This document shows positions 25,914 through 35,259 of a stretch of DNA of 58,490 bases, piece by piece. Every line of letters starts with the position of its first letter. Position 1 is the first letter of the stretch. The notes beneath the pieces are model-generated. The model saw nothing but the letters and a program-made list of their open reading frames with translations, was not told the origin of the DNA and did not search any database. The position numbers and the translations under genes were made by a program. This DNA is from Candidatus Avimonas narfae (lineage in GTDB: Bacteria; Bacillota; Clostridia; Oscillospirales; Acutalibacteraceae): contig CAJFNR010000003.1 in the NCBI GenBank assembly GCA_904395335.1, positions 1 through 58,490 of the forward strand. The letters run 5' to 3'.

Positions 25914-25971
25914 GTCCTATATCTATGAGGCAAAGCCTCCCGCCGTATTGTCTGTACCAATTTTTCCCGGT

Positions 25972-26221
25972 TCAATCTATGCATTGCGCTGTAATGATGG
26001 TATAGCTGGAGGAGTTGACCGTGATTTTGATATGATCCGTTTCACAGTACCAGTTTTTACCCTTCCGGGAAATCCTGCAGTTTTCTTCCAGAATTATATG
26101 CTTGCAGTAGGCCACCACATCGGCCGTATCCAGTTTCAGGTTCCTCCTGATACGGTTGATCCCCCCCTTCAGTGGTATGCAGGTTATCCATATGGGCAAG
26201 CAGTATTCGCTTATCGTCCAC
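25972..26221 (-). pseudogene. DUF3781 protein, frameshifted in a run of seven G
   Basis: Starting at GTG 26221, after GGGAGGAAATC, the frame reads VDDKRILLAHMDNLHTTEGG and is then lost. The rest of the family continues in another frame: INRIRRNLKLDTADVV, then ISRKGKNWYC and ITVNSSSYTIITA to the stop at 25972. The break coincides with seven consecutive C on the plus strand (26161-26167). With six, the frame would be HTTE-GG-INRIRRNL, as in intact DUF3781 proteins (about 80-90 residues). The function of the family is unknown. The extra base may be a real slip or a sequencing error. Confidence 0.75.
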
Positions 26222-26444
26222 GATTTCCTCCCTTTCCGTTTTTCGATATCTCCCTCCAGTATGCACGATTGAACGGCTCGTTTCAAGGCCGAAGCGTCGG
26301 CCAGGGGGCTTGTGAAATGAGGGAAATTTTGGTATTCTTAGATACAAAGATTCCGAGTCCTCCGCCGCCGTAAAAGGTCAGGCCCTGTATTTTCCAAGAG
26401 CGTTATTTCCTCATCATTCCACTCTGAACAAGGAGGTTGCGATT

Positions 26445-27746
26445 ATGACCTGTTCATCCCTGCCCTGCCGGGAAACACTGGCGGAGGGCGTCGAGTTTTA
26501 CTCCCTGCGCGACGACCGCTTCAAAACCGCCCGACTGACGGCGGCCCTGCTGCTGCCGATGAAGGAACAAACCGCCGCCGCTGGCGCCTTGCTTCCCCAT
26601 CTGCTCCGCAGCGGCTGCGAGGATTATCCAACCCTCACCGCCCTTAACGGCCGTCTGGGCGAGCTGTACGGAGCCCGCATAACTGCCGACGTCTCCCGTA
26701 TCGGGGAAATCCAAGCCCTGACCCTGACGGCGGTATCTCTGGAGGACCGCTTCGCCTTTGGCGGGGAGCCGGTGACGGCGGAATGCGCTGCCCTGCTGCG
26801 CTCCCTCCTGTTCGATCCCTCCCGGGAAAACGGTGTTTTTCCTACCTCGGCTATGGAACGGGAGCGCCGCTGCCTTATCGAACGCATCCAGGCAGAAATC
26901 AACGACAAACGCCTGTACGCCCGCCGCCGCTGCAACCAGCTCCTCTGCGAGGGCGACGGCTACGCCGTTCCCCTGAACGGCACAGTGGAGGAGGCGGCGG
27001 CCCTGACAGCGGAAGCCATGACGGCTTTCTGGCGCGAGGCCCTACGCACCGCCCGGGTGATCGTGATCTGCCAGGGAAGCGGCGATCACGGAGCCGTAAA
27101 GGAGGCTTTTCGCCAGGGCTTCGCCGCAATCGACCGCGTCCCCGTTTCCCTTTCCCCGACTAAGCCTCCCCGGGAACAGGCGGCCGTCCGCCGTGTCACC
27201 GAGCGGCTGGATGTCAATCAGTCCAAGCTGGTCATGGGCCTGCGCGCACCGGTGACTGCCTCCCTGTCCTCGCCGGAGGAGGTGGCCGCTATGCGGCTGA
27301 TGAACGCTTTGCTGGGCGGCACGCCCCATTCGCTACTGTTCCAAAACGTAAGGGAAAAAATGAGCCTATGCTATTACTGCGCCTCCAGCTACGACCGGCA
27401 CAAGGGGGTCTTTCTCATCGACAGCGGCGTCGAAGAAACGGACGCGGCCCGGGCGGAGGAAGCCGTTTTGGAACAGCTGGATCGCGCTTCCCGCGGGGAC
27501 TTCACCCGGGACGATCTGGAATCCGCCCGGTTGAGCGTGAAAAATCAATTTCTCTCCCTGAGTGATCTCCCCTCCACATTGGAGAGCTGGTATCTGGGGC
27601 AGGCCGCCACTGGGCTCCCCCTGTCCTCCCCGGAGCAGGCTGCGGCGGAAATCGACGCCGTCACCGCCGAGCAGACAGCCGCCGCCGCCCGGAGCCTGAC
27701 GCTGCAGACGGTGTTTCTGCTGGCGGGAACGCCGTCAGCGTTGTAA
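26445..27746 (+). CDS. yfmF: EF-P modification-associated M16-like protein YfmF
   Basis: A 433-residue member of the M16 peptidase fold that lacks the zinc-binding HxxEH motif, as is normal for YfmF/YmfF. It has the two-domain M16 shape (LLPHLLRSGCEDYPTLTALN, later REKMSLCYYCASSYDRHKGV). In Bacillus the YmfF-YmfH pair is needed for 5-aminopentanol modification of elongation factor P, which helps ribosomes through proline runs. It is followed by yfmH 48 bp on. AAGGAGG precedes ATG 26445. Confidence 0.88.
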   Translation: MTCSSLPCRETLAEGVEFYSLRDDRFKTARLTAALLLPMKEQTAAAGALLPHLLRSGCEDYPTLTALNGRLGELYGARITADVSRIGEIQALTLTAVSLEDRFAFGGEPVTAECAALLRSLLFDPSRENGVFPTSAMERERRCLIERIQAEINDKRLYARRRCNQLLCEGDGYAVPLNGTVEEAAALTAEAMTAFWREALRTARVIVICQGSGDHGAVKEAFRQGFAAIDRVPVSLSPTKPPREQAAVRRVTERLDVNQSKLVMGLRAPVTASLSSPEEVAAMRLMNALLGGTPHSLLFQNVREKMSLCYYCASSYDRHKGVFLIDSGVEETDAARAEEAVLEQLDRASRGDFTRDDLESARLSVKNQFLSLSDLPSTLESWYLGQAATGLPLSSPEQAAAEIDAVTAEQTAAAARSLTLQTVFLLAGTPSAL

Positions 27747-27794
27747 ATTATTTCTCATTTTGTACTGATTGTATATAGAGAAAGGAGCCTTTCC

Positions 27795-29111
27795 ATGGTT
27801 TCCCACCCCACCAAGGAAATCCGCTGCCGGCGTATCGGCGAAGCCTGTGTGCGCATCGATCATCCCTCCGGCCTACCCATTTTTCTTTGCCCCAAGCCAG
27901 GGTACCGGTCGTCCTACGCCGTTTTTGCCACCCGCTACGGCTCTTTGGACACCACCTGCCGGGATGCGCAGGGGAAGGTGGTACCGGTGCCGGAGGGCAT
28001 CGCTCACTATTTGGAGCACAAGCTATTTGAAAACGAAGACTGCGACGCCTTCCAGCGCTACGCAGCAACCGGAGCATCGGCCAACGCCTATACCAGCTTT
28101 GACCACACCGCCTACCTGTTCACCTGTACCGGCCGGCTGACGGATTCGCTGGAAATCCTGCTGGATTTCGTCCAAGCCCCCTATTTCACAGAGGAAACAG
28201 TGGCCAAGGAGCAGGGCATTATCGGTCAGGAGATCCGCATGCTGGAGGATTCCCCTGCCCGGCGCACCCTGTTCAACCTTCTGCGTGCCCTGTATGTCCG
28301 CCACCCGGTACGGGTGGACATCGGCGGCACGGTGGAATCCATCTCCCGTATCACGCCGGAGCTGTTGTACAGCTGCTACCATACCTATTACGACTTGCGG
28401 AACATGGCGCTAGCCGTCGCGGGGGATTTTTCCCCGGAGGAAGTGTTGGCGGTGGCCGACCGCCTGCTGAAACCCGCTCCGGACACGCCCTCCCCTGCCC
28501 TGTTGAGAAAGCCGCCGGTGGAGTCCTTCCGGGAACCGGCGGAGATCGCCCGTGAGCGGGTGGAGGAGGCCATGCCCGTGGCCGCTCCCCTGTTCTATCT
28601 CGGCTACAAGGCCCTTTTTCCGGAGAATGAGGCGGGGCGCTACCCCACCGCCGCGGAGGAGGCGGGCTCCGCTGTGCTGCTGGAGCTGCTGGCCGGCAAG
28701 GCGTCTCCCCTGTATGCCCGGCTGATGGAACAGGGGCTGATCAACGAGCAGTTCGGGGCCAGCTATTTCTCCGGCCCCGGCTTCGGCTGCTATCTCTTCG
28801 GCGGCGAATCCGCCGACCCCGATGCGGTGTGCGCCGCCATTCGGGAGGAGGTGGCCCGACTGCAGCGGGAGGGATTGGACCAGCAAGCGTTCGAGCGTTC
28901 CCGCCGGGCCGTGTACGGCCGGCTGGCCGCCGCCTATAACGACGTGGAAAACTGCGCCGACGCGGTGGTGGCGGATTATTTCAGCGGCCGGGAGCCCTAC
29001 GCCCTTATTGACGAAACCGCCGCCCTTGGGGTAGAATGGGTGACAAAGCTGCTGCGGGAAAACCTGCGGGCGGAGCGTTCCGCCATATCCGTTATCCGTC
29101 CCGAGGCATAG
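27795..29111 (+). CDS. yfmH: EF-P modification-associated M16 peptidase YfmH
   Basis: A 438-residue M16 metallopeptidase, the active partner of the preceding gene. The inverted zinc motif HYLEH (H71, E74, H75) is intact, and NAYTSFDHTAYLFTC follows as in the family. Together the two proteins would form the usual heterodimer of one active and one inactive half. GAAAGGAG lies eight bases before ATG 27795. No efp gene lies in this window. Confidence 0.9.
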   Translation: MVSHPTKEIRCRRIGEACVRIDHPSGLPIFLCPKPGYRSSYAVFATRYGSLDTTCRDAQGKVVPVPEGIAHYLEHKLFENEDCDAFQRYAATGASANAYTSFDHTAYLFTCTGRLTDSLEILLDFVQAPYFTEETVAKEQGIIGQEIRMLEDSPARRTLFNLLRALYVRHPVRVDIGGTVESISRITPELLYSCYHTYYDLRNMALAVAGDFSPEEVLAVADRLLKPAPDTPSPALLRKPPVESFREPAEIARERVEEAMPVAAPLFYLGYKALFPENEAGRYPTAAEEAGSAVLLELLAGKASPLYARLMEQGLINEQFGASYFSGPGFGCYLFGGESADPDAVCAAIREEVARLQREGLDQQAFERSRRAVYGRLAAAYNDVENCADAVVADYFSGREPYALIDETAALGVEWVTKLLRENLRAERSAISVIRPEA

Positions 29112-29166
29112 CCCGCTGGCATACTGCCCCGCCTCCCGGCGGGAAACGGCAAAGGAGGCCCTGTGC

Positions 29167-30219
29167 ATGGCCGAAAATTTTATTTCCTTCCCCAAACTGG
29201 GCTGGACGTTTTACATCGACCCCACCCTGGTGGAATTTTCCCTGTTCGGCATTGACTTTTCCATCAAATGGTACGGGCTGATCATCGCCATCGGCTTTCT
29301 GCTGGCCATGATCTACGCCTTCAAGCGCGCCAAGTTTTTCGGCATCGACCCCGACCGCATGATCGACGTGGTGCTGGTTTCCGCGCTGTTCGCCTTTATC
29401 GGCGCACGGCTGTATTATGTGGTGTTCTACGGGGGATACGACTGGTCGAAGCCCAGCGAAATCTTCGCCATATGGGACGGCGGGCTGGCCATTTACGGCG
29501 GGGTGATCTTCGCTTTCGGCACAGCGCTGTGGATGTGCCCGCTGCGCAAGGTCAACACCCTGGCCATGTTCGATATCGCTTCCCTGGGCTTTCTCATCGG
29601 GCAGTCCGTAGGCCGCTGGGGCAACTTTTTCAACCAGGAGGCCTTCGGAACCAATACCGATCTGCCCTGGGGCATGACCGGCTCCATCATCCAACAGGGG
29701 AGCCACGGCATGGGCTACAACGCCGACCTACCGGTACACCCTACCTTCCTGTACGAATCCCTGTGGTGTCTGTTGGGTTTTATCCTGCTGCACATTCTCT
29801 CCAAGAAATTTTATAAATTCAAGGGCGAGCTCTTTGCCCTGTACATTATCTGGTACGGCGCGGGCCGCTTCTGGATCGAGGGGCTGCGCACCGACAGCCT
29901 GCTCATCGGCGTGTCCGGCATCCGGGTTTCCCAGGTGGTGGCGGCCCTGTCGGTGGCAGCGGGCATCCTGCTGCTCTTCACTTTCCGCGCCTATTCCCGC
30001 CGGCTGCCCAAAGTCCTTCCCGTGGAAGGGGAGGGTGAGGTCTCACTGGAAACCGTTTCCTCCGGGGAGGCCGAGGACCTGACGGAAGCAATAGATACGG
30101 CGGAGGATCCCCGGCCGGAAGCAGAGGAAACCGCGGAAACCGAAGCCGCTCCGTCGGAAGCGGAACCGGCAGAAGATTCCGATACGATGCATGCTGAAGA
30201 ACCTAAAGAGAAAGGATGA
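29167..30219 (+). CDS. lgt: Prolipoprotein diacylglyceryl transferase Lgt
   Basis: A 350-residue integral membrane enzyme that moves diacylglycerol from phosphatidylglycerol onto the lipobox cysteine of prolipoproteins, such as PstS and the 44-kb lipoprotein here. It has about seven transmembrane helices and the Lgt signature GRWGNFFNQEAFG (about 155-167). YGAGRFWIEGLRTDSL also matches. After about residue 285 there is a tail rich in Glu, Asp, Ala and Pro (for example EETAETEAAPSEAEP), not part of the catalytic core. It is followed 8 bp later by folD. Confidence 0.95.
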   Translation: MAENFISFPKLGWTFYIDPTLVEFSLFGIDFSIKWYGLIIAIGFLLAMIYAFKRAKFFGIDPDRMIDVVLVSALFAFIGARLYYVVFYGGYDWSKPSEIFAIWDGGLAIYGGVIFAFGTALWMCPLRKVNTLAMFDIASLGFLIGQSVGRWGNFFNQEAFGTNTDLPWGMTGSIIQQGSHGMGYNADLPVHPTFLYESLWCLLGFILLHILSKKFYKFKGELFALYIIWYGAGRFWIEGLRTDSLLIGVSGIRVSQVVAALSVAAGILLLFTFRAYSRRLPKVLPVEGEGEVSLETVSSGEAEDLTEAIDTAEDPRPEAEETAETEAAPSEAEPAEDSDTMHAEEPKEKG

Positions 30220-30227
30220 CATACCCT

Positions 30228-31088
30228 ATGGCGGAAATTCTCGACGGAAAGGCGGCTTCGGCCGCGGTGCGCGCCCAGCTCAAGGAGGAGGTCGCCTCGC
30301 TGAAGGAAAAGGGGATCACCCCCGGGCTGGCTGTGATCATCGTGGGTGACGACCCCGCCTCCCGCATCTATGTCAACAACAAGAAAAAGGCCTGTGCCGA
30401 GGTGGGAATTTATTCGGAGGAGTTCGCCCTGCCGGCGGACACCTCCCAGGAGGAGCTGCTGGCCCTGGTGGCCAGCCTCAACGGCCGCAGCGACATCAAC
30501 GGCATCCTCTGTCAGCTGCCGCTGCCCTCCCACCTGTCGGAGAAGGCTATCATCGAAGCGGTCTCCCCTCTCAAGGACGTAGACGCCTTCCACGCGGCCA
30601 ATGTGGGCCATATCATGATCGGGGATTTTTCCTTCCTGCCCTGTACCCCGGCAGGGGTCATGGAGCTGCTGCACCGGGCGGGCATTGACCCGGCGGGTAA
30701 AAACTGCGTGGTCATCGGCCGCAGCAACATTGTGGGCAAGCCCATGGCCATGCTGCTGCTCCATGAAAACGGCACCGTCACCATCTGCCATTCCAAAACC
30801 CGAAACCTGCAGGAGATCTGCTCCGGGGCGGATATTCTGGTGGCGGCGGTGGGCCGCGCCAAATTCGTCACCGCGGACATGGTGAAGGAAGGCGCCGTCG
30901 TAGTGGACGTGGGAATGAACCGGGACGAAAACGGCAAGCTATGCGGCGACGTGGATTATGCTCCCGTGGCGGCAAAAGCCTCGTACATCACCCCCGTACC
31001 CGGCGGCGTAGGCCCCATGACCATTTCCATGCTGCTGAAAAACACGGTCAAGGCAGCACGGCTGCAAAACGCCCTGTTAACCGATTAG
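30228..31088 (+). CDS. folD: Bifunctional methylenetetrahydrofolate dehydrogenase/cyclohydrolase FolD
   Basis: A 286-residue cytosolic enzyme that interconverts 5,10-methylene-, methenyl- and 10-formyl-tetrahydrofolate with NADP(H). The active-site block is YVNNKKKACAEVGI (with the key Lys), NGILCQLPLP follows, and the NADP site GRSNIVGKPMAMLL and PVPGGVGPMT are intact. ATG 30228 follows GAAAGGATGA; a start four codons earlier overlaps lgt. It may be read together with lgt. Confidence 0.96.
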   Translation: MAEILDGKAASAAVRAQLKEEVASLKEKGITPGLAVIIVGDDPASRIYVNNKKKACAEVGIYSEEFALPADTSQEELLALVASLNGRSDINGILCQLPLPSHLSEKAIIEAVSPLKDVDAFHAANVGHIMIGDFSFLPCTPAGVMELLHRAGIDPAGKNCVVIGRSNIVGKPMAMLLLHENGTVTICHSKTRNLQEICSGADILVAAVGRAKFVTADMVKEGAVVVDVGMNRDENGKLCGDVDYAPVAAKASYITPVPGGVGPMTISMLLKNTVKAARLQNALLTD

Positions 31089-31126
31089 CCCTACATCCTA
31101 TCGCTTCGCCGATGGTGTTAAAGGCA

Positions 31127-31163
31127 GGGGGAGAGTTCCCGGGAACTCCCCCCTTTTCTTTTT
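31127..31163 (+). terminator. Intrinsic terminator after folD
   Basis: GGGG...AGTTCCC pairs with GGGAACT...CCCC (31127-31153) and is followed by TTTTCTTTTT. Confidence 0.8.
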
Positions 31164-31222
31164 ACCTCTGAGGTCGTATTGGATTTTCCCCTTTCATATA
31201 CCTGAAATTGAAACGCCGCGTA

Positions 31223-31251
31223 TTGACAAAGAGCGCTGCGGTTCCTACAAT
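31223..31251 (+). promoter_or_regulatory. SigA-type promoter of the mscS-zapA-U32 group
   Basis: TTGACA (31223-31228), 17 bp, TACAAT (31246-31251), directly after the folD terminator and 17 bp before the MscS start codon. Confidence 0.75.
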
Positions 31252-31268
31252 GAAAGGGGAACAAGCCG

Positions 31269-32132
31269 ATGGAGGAATTGTGGAAAGGAATGGGAACACA
31301 AATGGAGCATCTCCGCACCGCTTTGGAAGCCTTTTGGTCGGGTCTGGTCTCCTTTCTTCCTCATCTGCTTTCGGCGGCTCTGATCCTGCTGCTGGGGCTA
31401 ATCGCCTCGCGGCTGCTTCCCCGTCCATTCAACGCCATGCTCAAACGCACCAACATGGACCCGGTGGCGGTCAAGTACCTGCTGAGGGCCCTGCGCATTG
31501 TCATCTGGTCGCTGGTATCGGTCATGGCGCTGGATAAGCTGGGGGTTCCGGTAAGCAGCCTGCTGGCCGTTGTGGCGGCGGTGGGCGCGGCGGTGGCCCT
31601 GGCCATCCGGGACAATCTGTCTAACCTGGCGTCAGGCATCGTCCTGCTGTTTACCAAGCCGTTTAAGGCCGGCGATTTCATCGAGGTAGACGGCCTGTCC
31701 GGCACCATCACGGAAATCGAGCTGATGCACACCTATCTGGATACAGTGGGCAACATGCGCGCCGCCATCCCCAATACCAAAATGATGACCGCTTCCATCC
31801 TCAATTACTCCGCCCATGAACTGAGGAGGCAGGATTTTGAGGTGACGGTCAGCTACGATACCGACCTGGAGGAAGCCAAAACTATCCTGCGCACCCTGGC
31901 GGAGGAACATCCTCTGGTGCTGCGGGAGCCAGTGGCCCCCCGGGCGGAGGTCAAGCGCTATGACGACTCCGCCGTGGTGCTCACCCTGCAGGTCTGGTGC
32001 CGCAACGAAAATTACTGGGATCTGCAGTACGATCTCAACGCCCGCATCAAGCCGGCTCTGGATGCCAAGGGCATTGCCATCCCCTATCCGCAAATGGATC
32101 TTCACGTCAAAGGGCCGGAACAGGAAGGATAA
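31269..32132 (+). CDS. mscS: MscS family mechanosensitive channel
   Basis: A 287-residue small-conductance channel protein that opens under membrane tension to release solutes on osmotic downshock. Three N-terminal transmembrane segments (residues about 15-120) end in the pore helix AAVGAAVALAIRDNLSNLASG, rich in Ala and Gly. The beta domain GDFIEVDGLSGTITEIEL follows, then the C-terminal alpha/beta domain. Length equals E. coli MscS (286). It has its own promoter and may extend to zapA, 54 bp downstream. Confidence 0.93.
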   Translation: MEELWKGMGTQMEHLRTALEAFWSGLVSFLPHLLSAALILLLGLIASRLLPRPFNAMLKRTNMDPVAVKYLLRALRIVIWSLVSVMALDKLGVPVSSLLAVVAAVGAAVALAIRDNLSNLASGIVLLFTKPFKAGDFIEVDGLSGTITEIELMHTYLDTVGNMRAAIPNTKMMTASILNYSAHELRRQDFEVTVSYDTDLEEAKTILRTLAEEHPLVLREPVAPRAEVKRYDDSAVVLTLQVWCRNENYWDLQYDLNARIKPALDAKGIAIPYPQMDLHVKGPEQEG

Positions 32133-32186
32133 CCGGCGGCGCCCTGCGCTTCAGGGGCCGCGGAGATAAAAAAGGAGGAGCGCGCC

Positions 32187-32537
32187 ATGCCGTCCGTCAA
32201 CAAAATCAAGCTGAACATCTGCGCCACCGATTACGTGCTCACCACCGATGAACCCGACAGCTATATGCGGGAGCTGGGTGGCGAAGTGGATCACGACATG
32301 CGGGTGCTGCTGGACAGCGATCCCCGCATCTCCACCACCATGGCTGCGGTGATGACCGCCCTGACCAACGCCGACCGCGCCCGTAAGGCGGAGGCAGCGG
32401 CGGACAACCTGCGCAGTCAGATGAAGGGCTACCTGGATGACAACGCCAAGGCCCGGCAGGAGGCGGAAAACGCCCGCCGGGAGGCGGCGCAGCTGCGTCG
32501 AGAGCTGGAGCAGCTGCGCGGCCAAGCCAAGCGCTGA
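32187..32537 (+). CDS. zapA: Cell division protein ZapA
   Basis: A 116-residue protein that binds and bundles FtsZ filaments at mid-cell. The N-terminal globular part MPSVNKIKLNICATDYVLTT is followed by YMRELGGEVDHDMRVLL, typical for ZapA. Then comes a long coiled coil (ARQEAENARREAAQLRRELE). AAAAAGGAGGAG precedes the ATG. The U32 gene starts within two bases of its stop, which suggests translational coupling. The position next to cell-envelope genes is consistent with the role. Confidence 0.88.
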   Translation: MPSVNKIKLNICATDYVLTTDEPDSYMRELGGEVDHDMRVLLDSDPRISTTMAAVMTALTNADRARKAEAAADNLRSQMKGYLDDNAKARQEAENARREAAQLRRELEQLRGQAKR

Positions 32538-32538
32538 G

Positions 32539-34689
32539 GTGGCCCGTTCGGATCAGCGTCCGGAGGTGCTGGCCCCGGTGGGATCCCCCGAGGCCCTGAC
32601 CGCCGCCCTGCGCTGCGGCGCCAACGCCGTTTATCTGGGAGGCTCCCGGTTCAATGCCCGGGAAAACGCCTCCCATTTTTCAGGAGACGCCCTGGGCGAG
32701 GCGGCGGAGGCCTGCCATGTCCGGGGCGCCCGCTTGTATCTCACCCTCAACACCCTGCTGCGGCAGGAGGAACTCACCCCGGCACTGGAGCTGGCTGAGC
32801 AAGCCTGCGCCCAGGGGGTGGACGCCCTCATCGTACAGGACCTGGGGTTGGCCCGGAGGCTACGCGCCGTTGTCCCCGGGCTGCCTTTGCATGCCTCCAC
32901 CCAGCTGTCCTGCCACACGCCCGCCGGTGTGCGGGAACTGCGTGGTTTGGGCTTTACCCGGGTGGTGCTGGCCCGGGAAATGAGCCGGGAGGAGATTGCG
33001 GCCTGCGCGGGGCAGGGTTGTGAGCTGGAGGTATTTGTCCACGGGGCACTGTGTATGTGCGTATCCGGCCAATGCCTGCTCTCCGCTGCTCTGGGCGGCC
33101 GGTCGGGCAACCGCGGCATGTGCGCCCAGCCCTGCCGCCTGCCCTTCCGCGCCGATAGGGACGGCAGTGGTGTGCTCCCCGGCGAGGGGGATGCAGACCT
33201 GAGCCTGAAGGATCTGAGCCTGCGCCGGTATGTAGACGAGCTGGCAGCGATGGGCGTGGCCTCCCTGAAAATTGAGGGGCGGATGAAGCGCCCGGAATAT
33301 GTCGCCGCTGCTGTTTCCACCTATGCCGCTGCCGTGCGGCAGGAAAACACCGTCTCACTGGAGCGTGATTTACAAGCCGTATTTTCACGTTCCGGATTTA
33401 CTGATGGTTATTACACATCGCAACACGGCGGGGCGATGTTCGGCTTCCGGCGGCGGGAAGACGTACAGGCAGCCGCCCCGGTACTGGGCCGGCTGGCCGG
33501 CCTGTACCACAAGGAAACCCCTCGGGTGCCGGTCGCTCTGTCCCTGATGGTAGAAGCGGGACAACCCTGCCGTTTGACCGCCCGGGACAAAGAGGGCCGC
33601 GCCGCCGTGGTGGAGGGGCCGATTCCCGAACCCGCTCTCCGTGCTCCTCTGACAGCGGAAAAGGCGGAGGGGGCCCTCTCCAAAACCGGCGGCACCCCCT
33701 ATATTGCCGAAGCGGTGGAATCCGCTGTGGGGGACGATCTATCCCTCCCCCTGTCTGCGCTCAACGCCCTGCGGAGGGAAGCGCTGGACCAATTGACACA
33801 GGCCCGGTGCCGCCGCACGTCTCCGCCCTTTGACCGGGAAGCGCTTCCTCCCGTTTCCGCCTGTGTTCCCTATTTGCCTTTAAAGCGGGAGGCAGGCCGC
33901 CCCTATCATCTGGCGGCCCGGTGCCGCACTGCCGCCCAAGCGGAGGCCGTGCTGGCGGAGAAGCCCTCCCTGCTCATCGTGCCGCTGTCCCTTCCAGAGG
34001 AGGAGCTGCACCATCTGGTGAAGGCGGGGCCGGTTGCCGTAGAGCTTCCCCGCGGCCTTTTCGGTCGGGAAGAGGAGTTGCGCCGCCGGCTGGAGACGGC
34101 CTTTCGGGCGGGAATCCGCGCCGCTTTGTGCGGCAATATCGGCGCCCTTCCCCTGGTGCGGGAGGCAGGCATGACGCCCCTTGGCGGCTTCGGCCTGAAC
34201 GTTACCAACCGGGAAACCGCGGAGGGGTATGCGTCCCGGGGCCTGGGCGCCCTGACCCTGTCACCGGAGCTCTCCTTCCGCCAGATCCAGCGGCTTTCCC
34301 TGCCGCTGAGTCTCCCCGCCGGCCTGCTCATTTACGGCCGTCAGCCGCTGATGCTCACCCGCAATTGCCCGGTACAGGCAGCGGCACAGCGGGCGGGGGA
34401 AGCCGCTCCCTGTCCCTCCTGCAAAGGAAACGGACGGCTCATCGACCGCAAGGGGGTGGCCTTCCCTGTGATGTGCGAGGACGGGCCGGGAAGCTGTGCG
34501 GAGCTGCTCAATTCCCGCCCCCTGTATTGGGCCGACCGGCTGGACGAGCTTCCGCCGGCGGACTTTCTGCTGCTTCATTTCACCACAGAAACTCCGGAAG
34601 AGGCCTCTGCCCTGCTCCGCCGCCACCGGGAAGGATCTCCTCCGCCGGACAGCTTCACCCGCGGCCTGTACCGCCGGGGCGTGCTGTAA
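32539..34689 (+). CDS. U32 family peptidase (collagenase-like)
   Basis: A 716-residue protein with an N-terminal barrel (APVGSPEALTAALRCGANAV; IVQDLGLARR), the U32 signature VHGALCMCVSGQCLLSA...GNRGMCAQPCR (about residues 165-200), and a large C-terminal part as in long U32/DUF3656 proteins. Family members are annotated as peptidases, and relatives take part in tRNA or rRNA hydroxylation, so the reaction is uncertain. A longer open frame exists inside zapA, but GTG 32539 directly after the zapA stop matches the family start (RPEVLAPVGS). Confidence 0.88.
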   Translation: MARSDQRPEVLAPVGSPEALTAALRCGANAVYLGGSRFNARENASHFSGDALGEAAEACHVRGARLYLTLNTLLRQEELTPALELAEQACAQGVDALIVQDLGLARRLRAVVPGLPLHASTQLSCHTPAGVRELRGLGFTRVVLAREMSREEIAACAGQGCELEVFVHGALCMCVSGQCLLSAALGGRSGNRGMCAQPCRLPFRADRDGSGVLPGEGDADLSLKDLSLRRYVDELAAMGVASLKIEGRMKRPEYVAAAVSTYAAAVRQENTVSLERDLQAVFSRSGFTDGYYTSQHGGAMFGFRRREDVQAAAPVLGRLAGLYHKETPRVPVALSLMVEAGQPCRLTARDKEGRAAVVEGPIPEPALRAPLTAEKAEGALSKTGGTPYIAEAVESAVGDDLSLPLSALNALRREALDQLTQARCRRTSPPFDREALPPVSACVPYLPLKREAGRPYHLAARCRTAAQAEAVLAEKPSLLIVPLSLPEEELHHLVKAGPVAVELPRGLFGREEELRRRLETAFRAGIRAALCGNIGALPLVREAGMTPLGGFGLNVTNRETAEGYASRGLGALTLSPELSFRQIQRLSLPLSLPAGLLIYGRQPLMLTRNCPVQAAAQRAGEAAPCPSCKGNGRLIDRKGVAFPVMCEDGPGSCAELLNSRPLYWADRLDELPPADFLLLHFTTETPEEASALLRRHREGSPPPDSFTRGLYRRGVL

Positions 34690-34770
34690 ATATCGCGGGG
34701 CTTTCCTCCGTTTTCCCGGAGAACGTTCTCCATGAAATAGAAATCCATCGGAAGAGAAAGGAAAAACCTT

Positions 34771-35211
34771 ATGACTATGAAAATCAAAAAACTGGATCCC
34801 CGCGCCAAAATTCCCACCCGCTCCACCGCCGGCAGTGCCGGGATGGATCTCTGCGCCCTGCTGGACGAGCCGCTGACCGTGGCCCCTGGCGGCCGCGTTA
34901 CCGTCCCCACCGGCATCGCCATCCGCTTACCCTCCCCGGAAACAGTGGGGCTGATCTTCGCCCGCAGTGGCTTGGCGGTCAAACACGGCCTGACCCTGTC
35001 CAACTGCGTGGGCGTCATTGACAGCGACTACACCGGCGAGCTGCGGGTGGGCATGGTCAACCTGTCTCAGGAGGCCTACACCATCCAGCCCGGCGAACGC
35101 ATCGCCCAGCTGGCCGTCATGCCCGTCTGTCTGCCCAACGTCGAGGAGACCGATGAACTGGGCGACACCGAGCGCGGCGCCGGCGGTTTCGGTTCCACCG
35201 GACGGTTGTAA
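34771..35211 (+). CDS. dut: dUTP diphosphatase
   Basis: A 146-residue trimeric dUTPase that hydrolyses dUTP to dUMP and pyrophosphate, keeping uracil out of DNA. The five family motifs are visible: STAGSAGMDLCA, IFARSGLAVKHG, GVIDSDYTGELRVGMVN, GERIAQLAVMP and RGAGGFGSTG. AGAAAGGAAAAACC precedes the ATG. It lies between the U32 gene and the maf/mre group on the same strand. Confidence 0.95.
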   Translation: MTMKIKKLDPRAKIPTRSTAGSAGMDLCALLDEPLTVAPGGRVTVPTGIAIRLPSPETVGLIFARSGLAVKHGLTLSNCVGVIDSDYTGELRVGMVNLSQEAYTIQPGERIAQLAVMPVCLPNVEETDELGDTERGAGGFGSTGRL

Positions 35212-35259
35212 AAGTTCTCATTACCGCCGTGTCTGACGGCGTGAAAAGGCGGCTATACT

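Noticed and set aside
31087-31130. Sequence after folD loosely like the 45-bp repeat (TACATC...CGCTT...TTAAAGG)
   Set aside because: Only a few short words agree and spacing differs; not enough to call a third copy.
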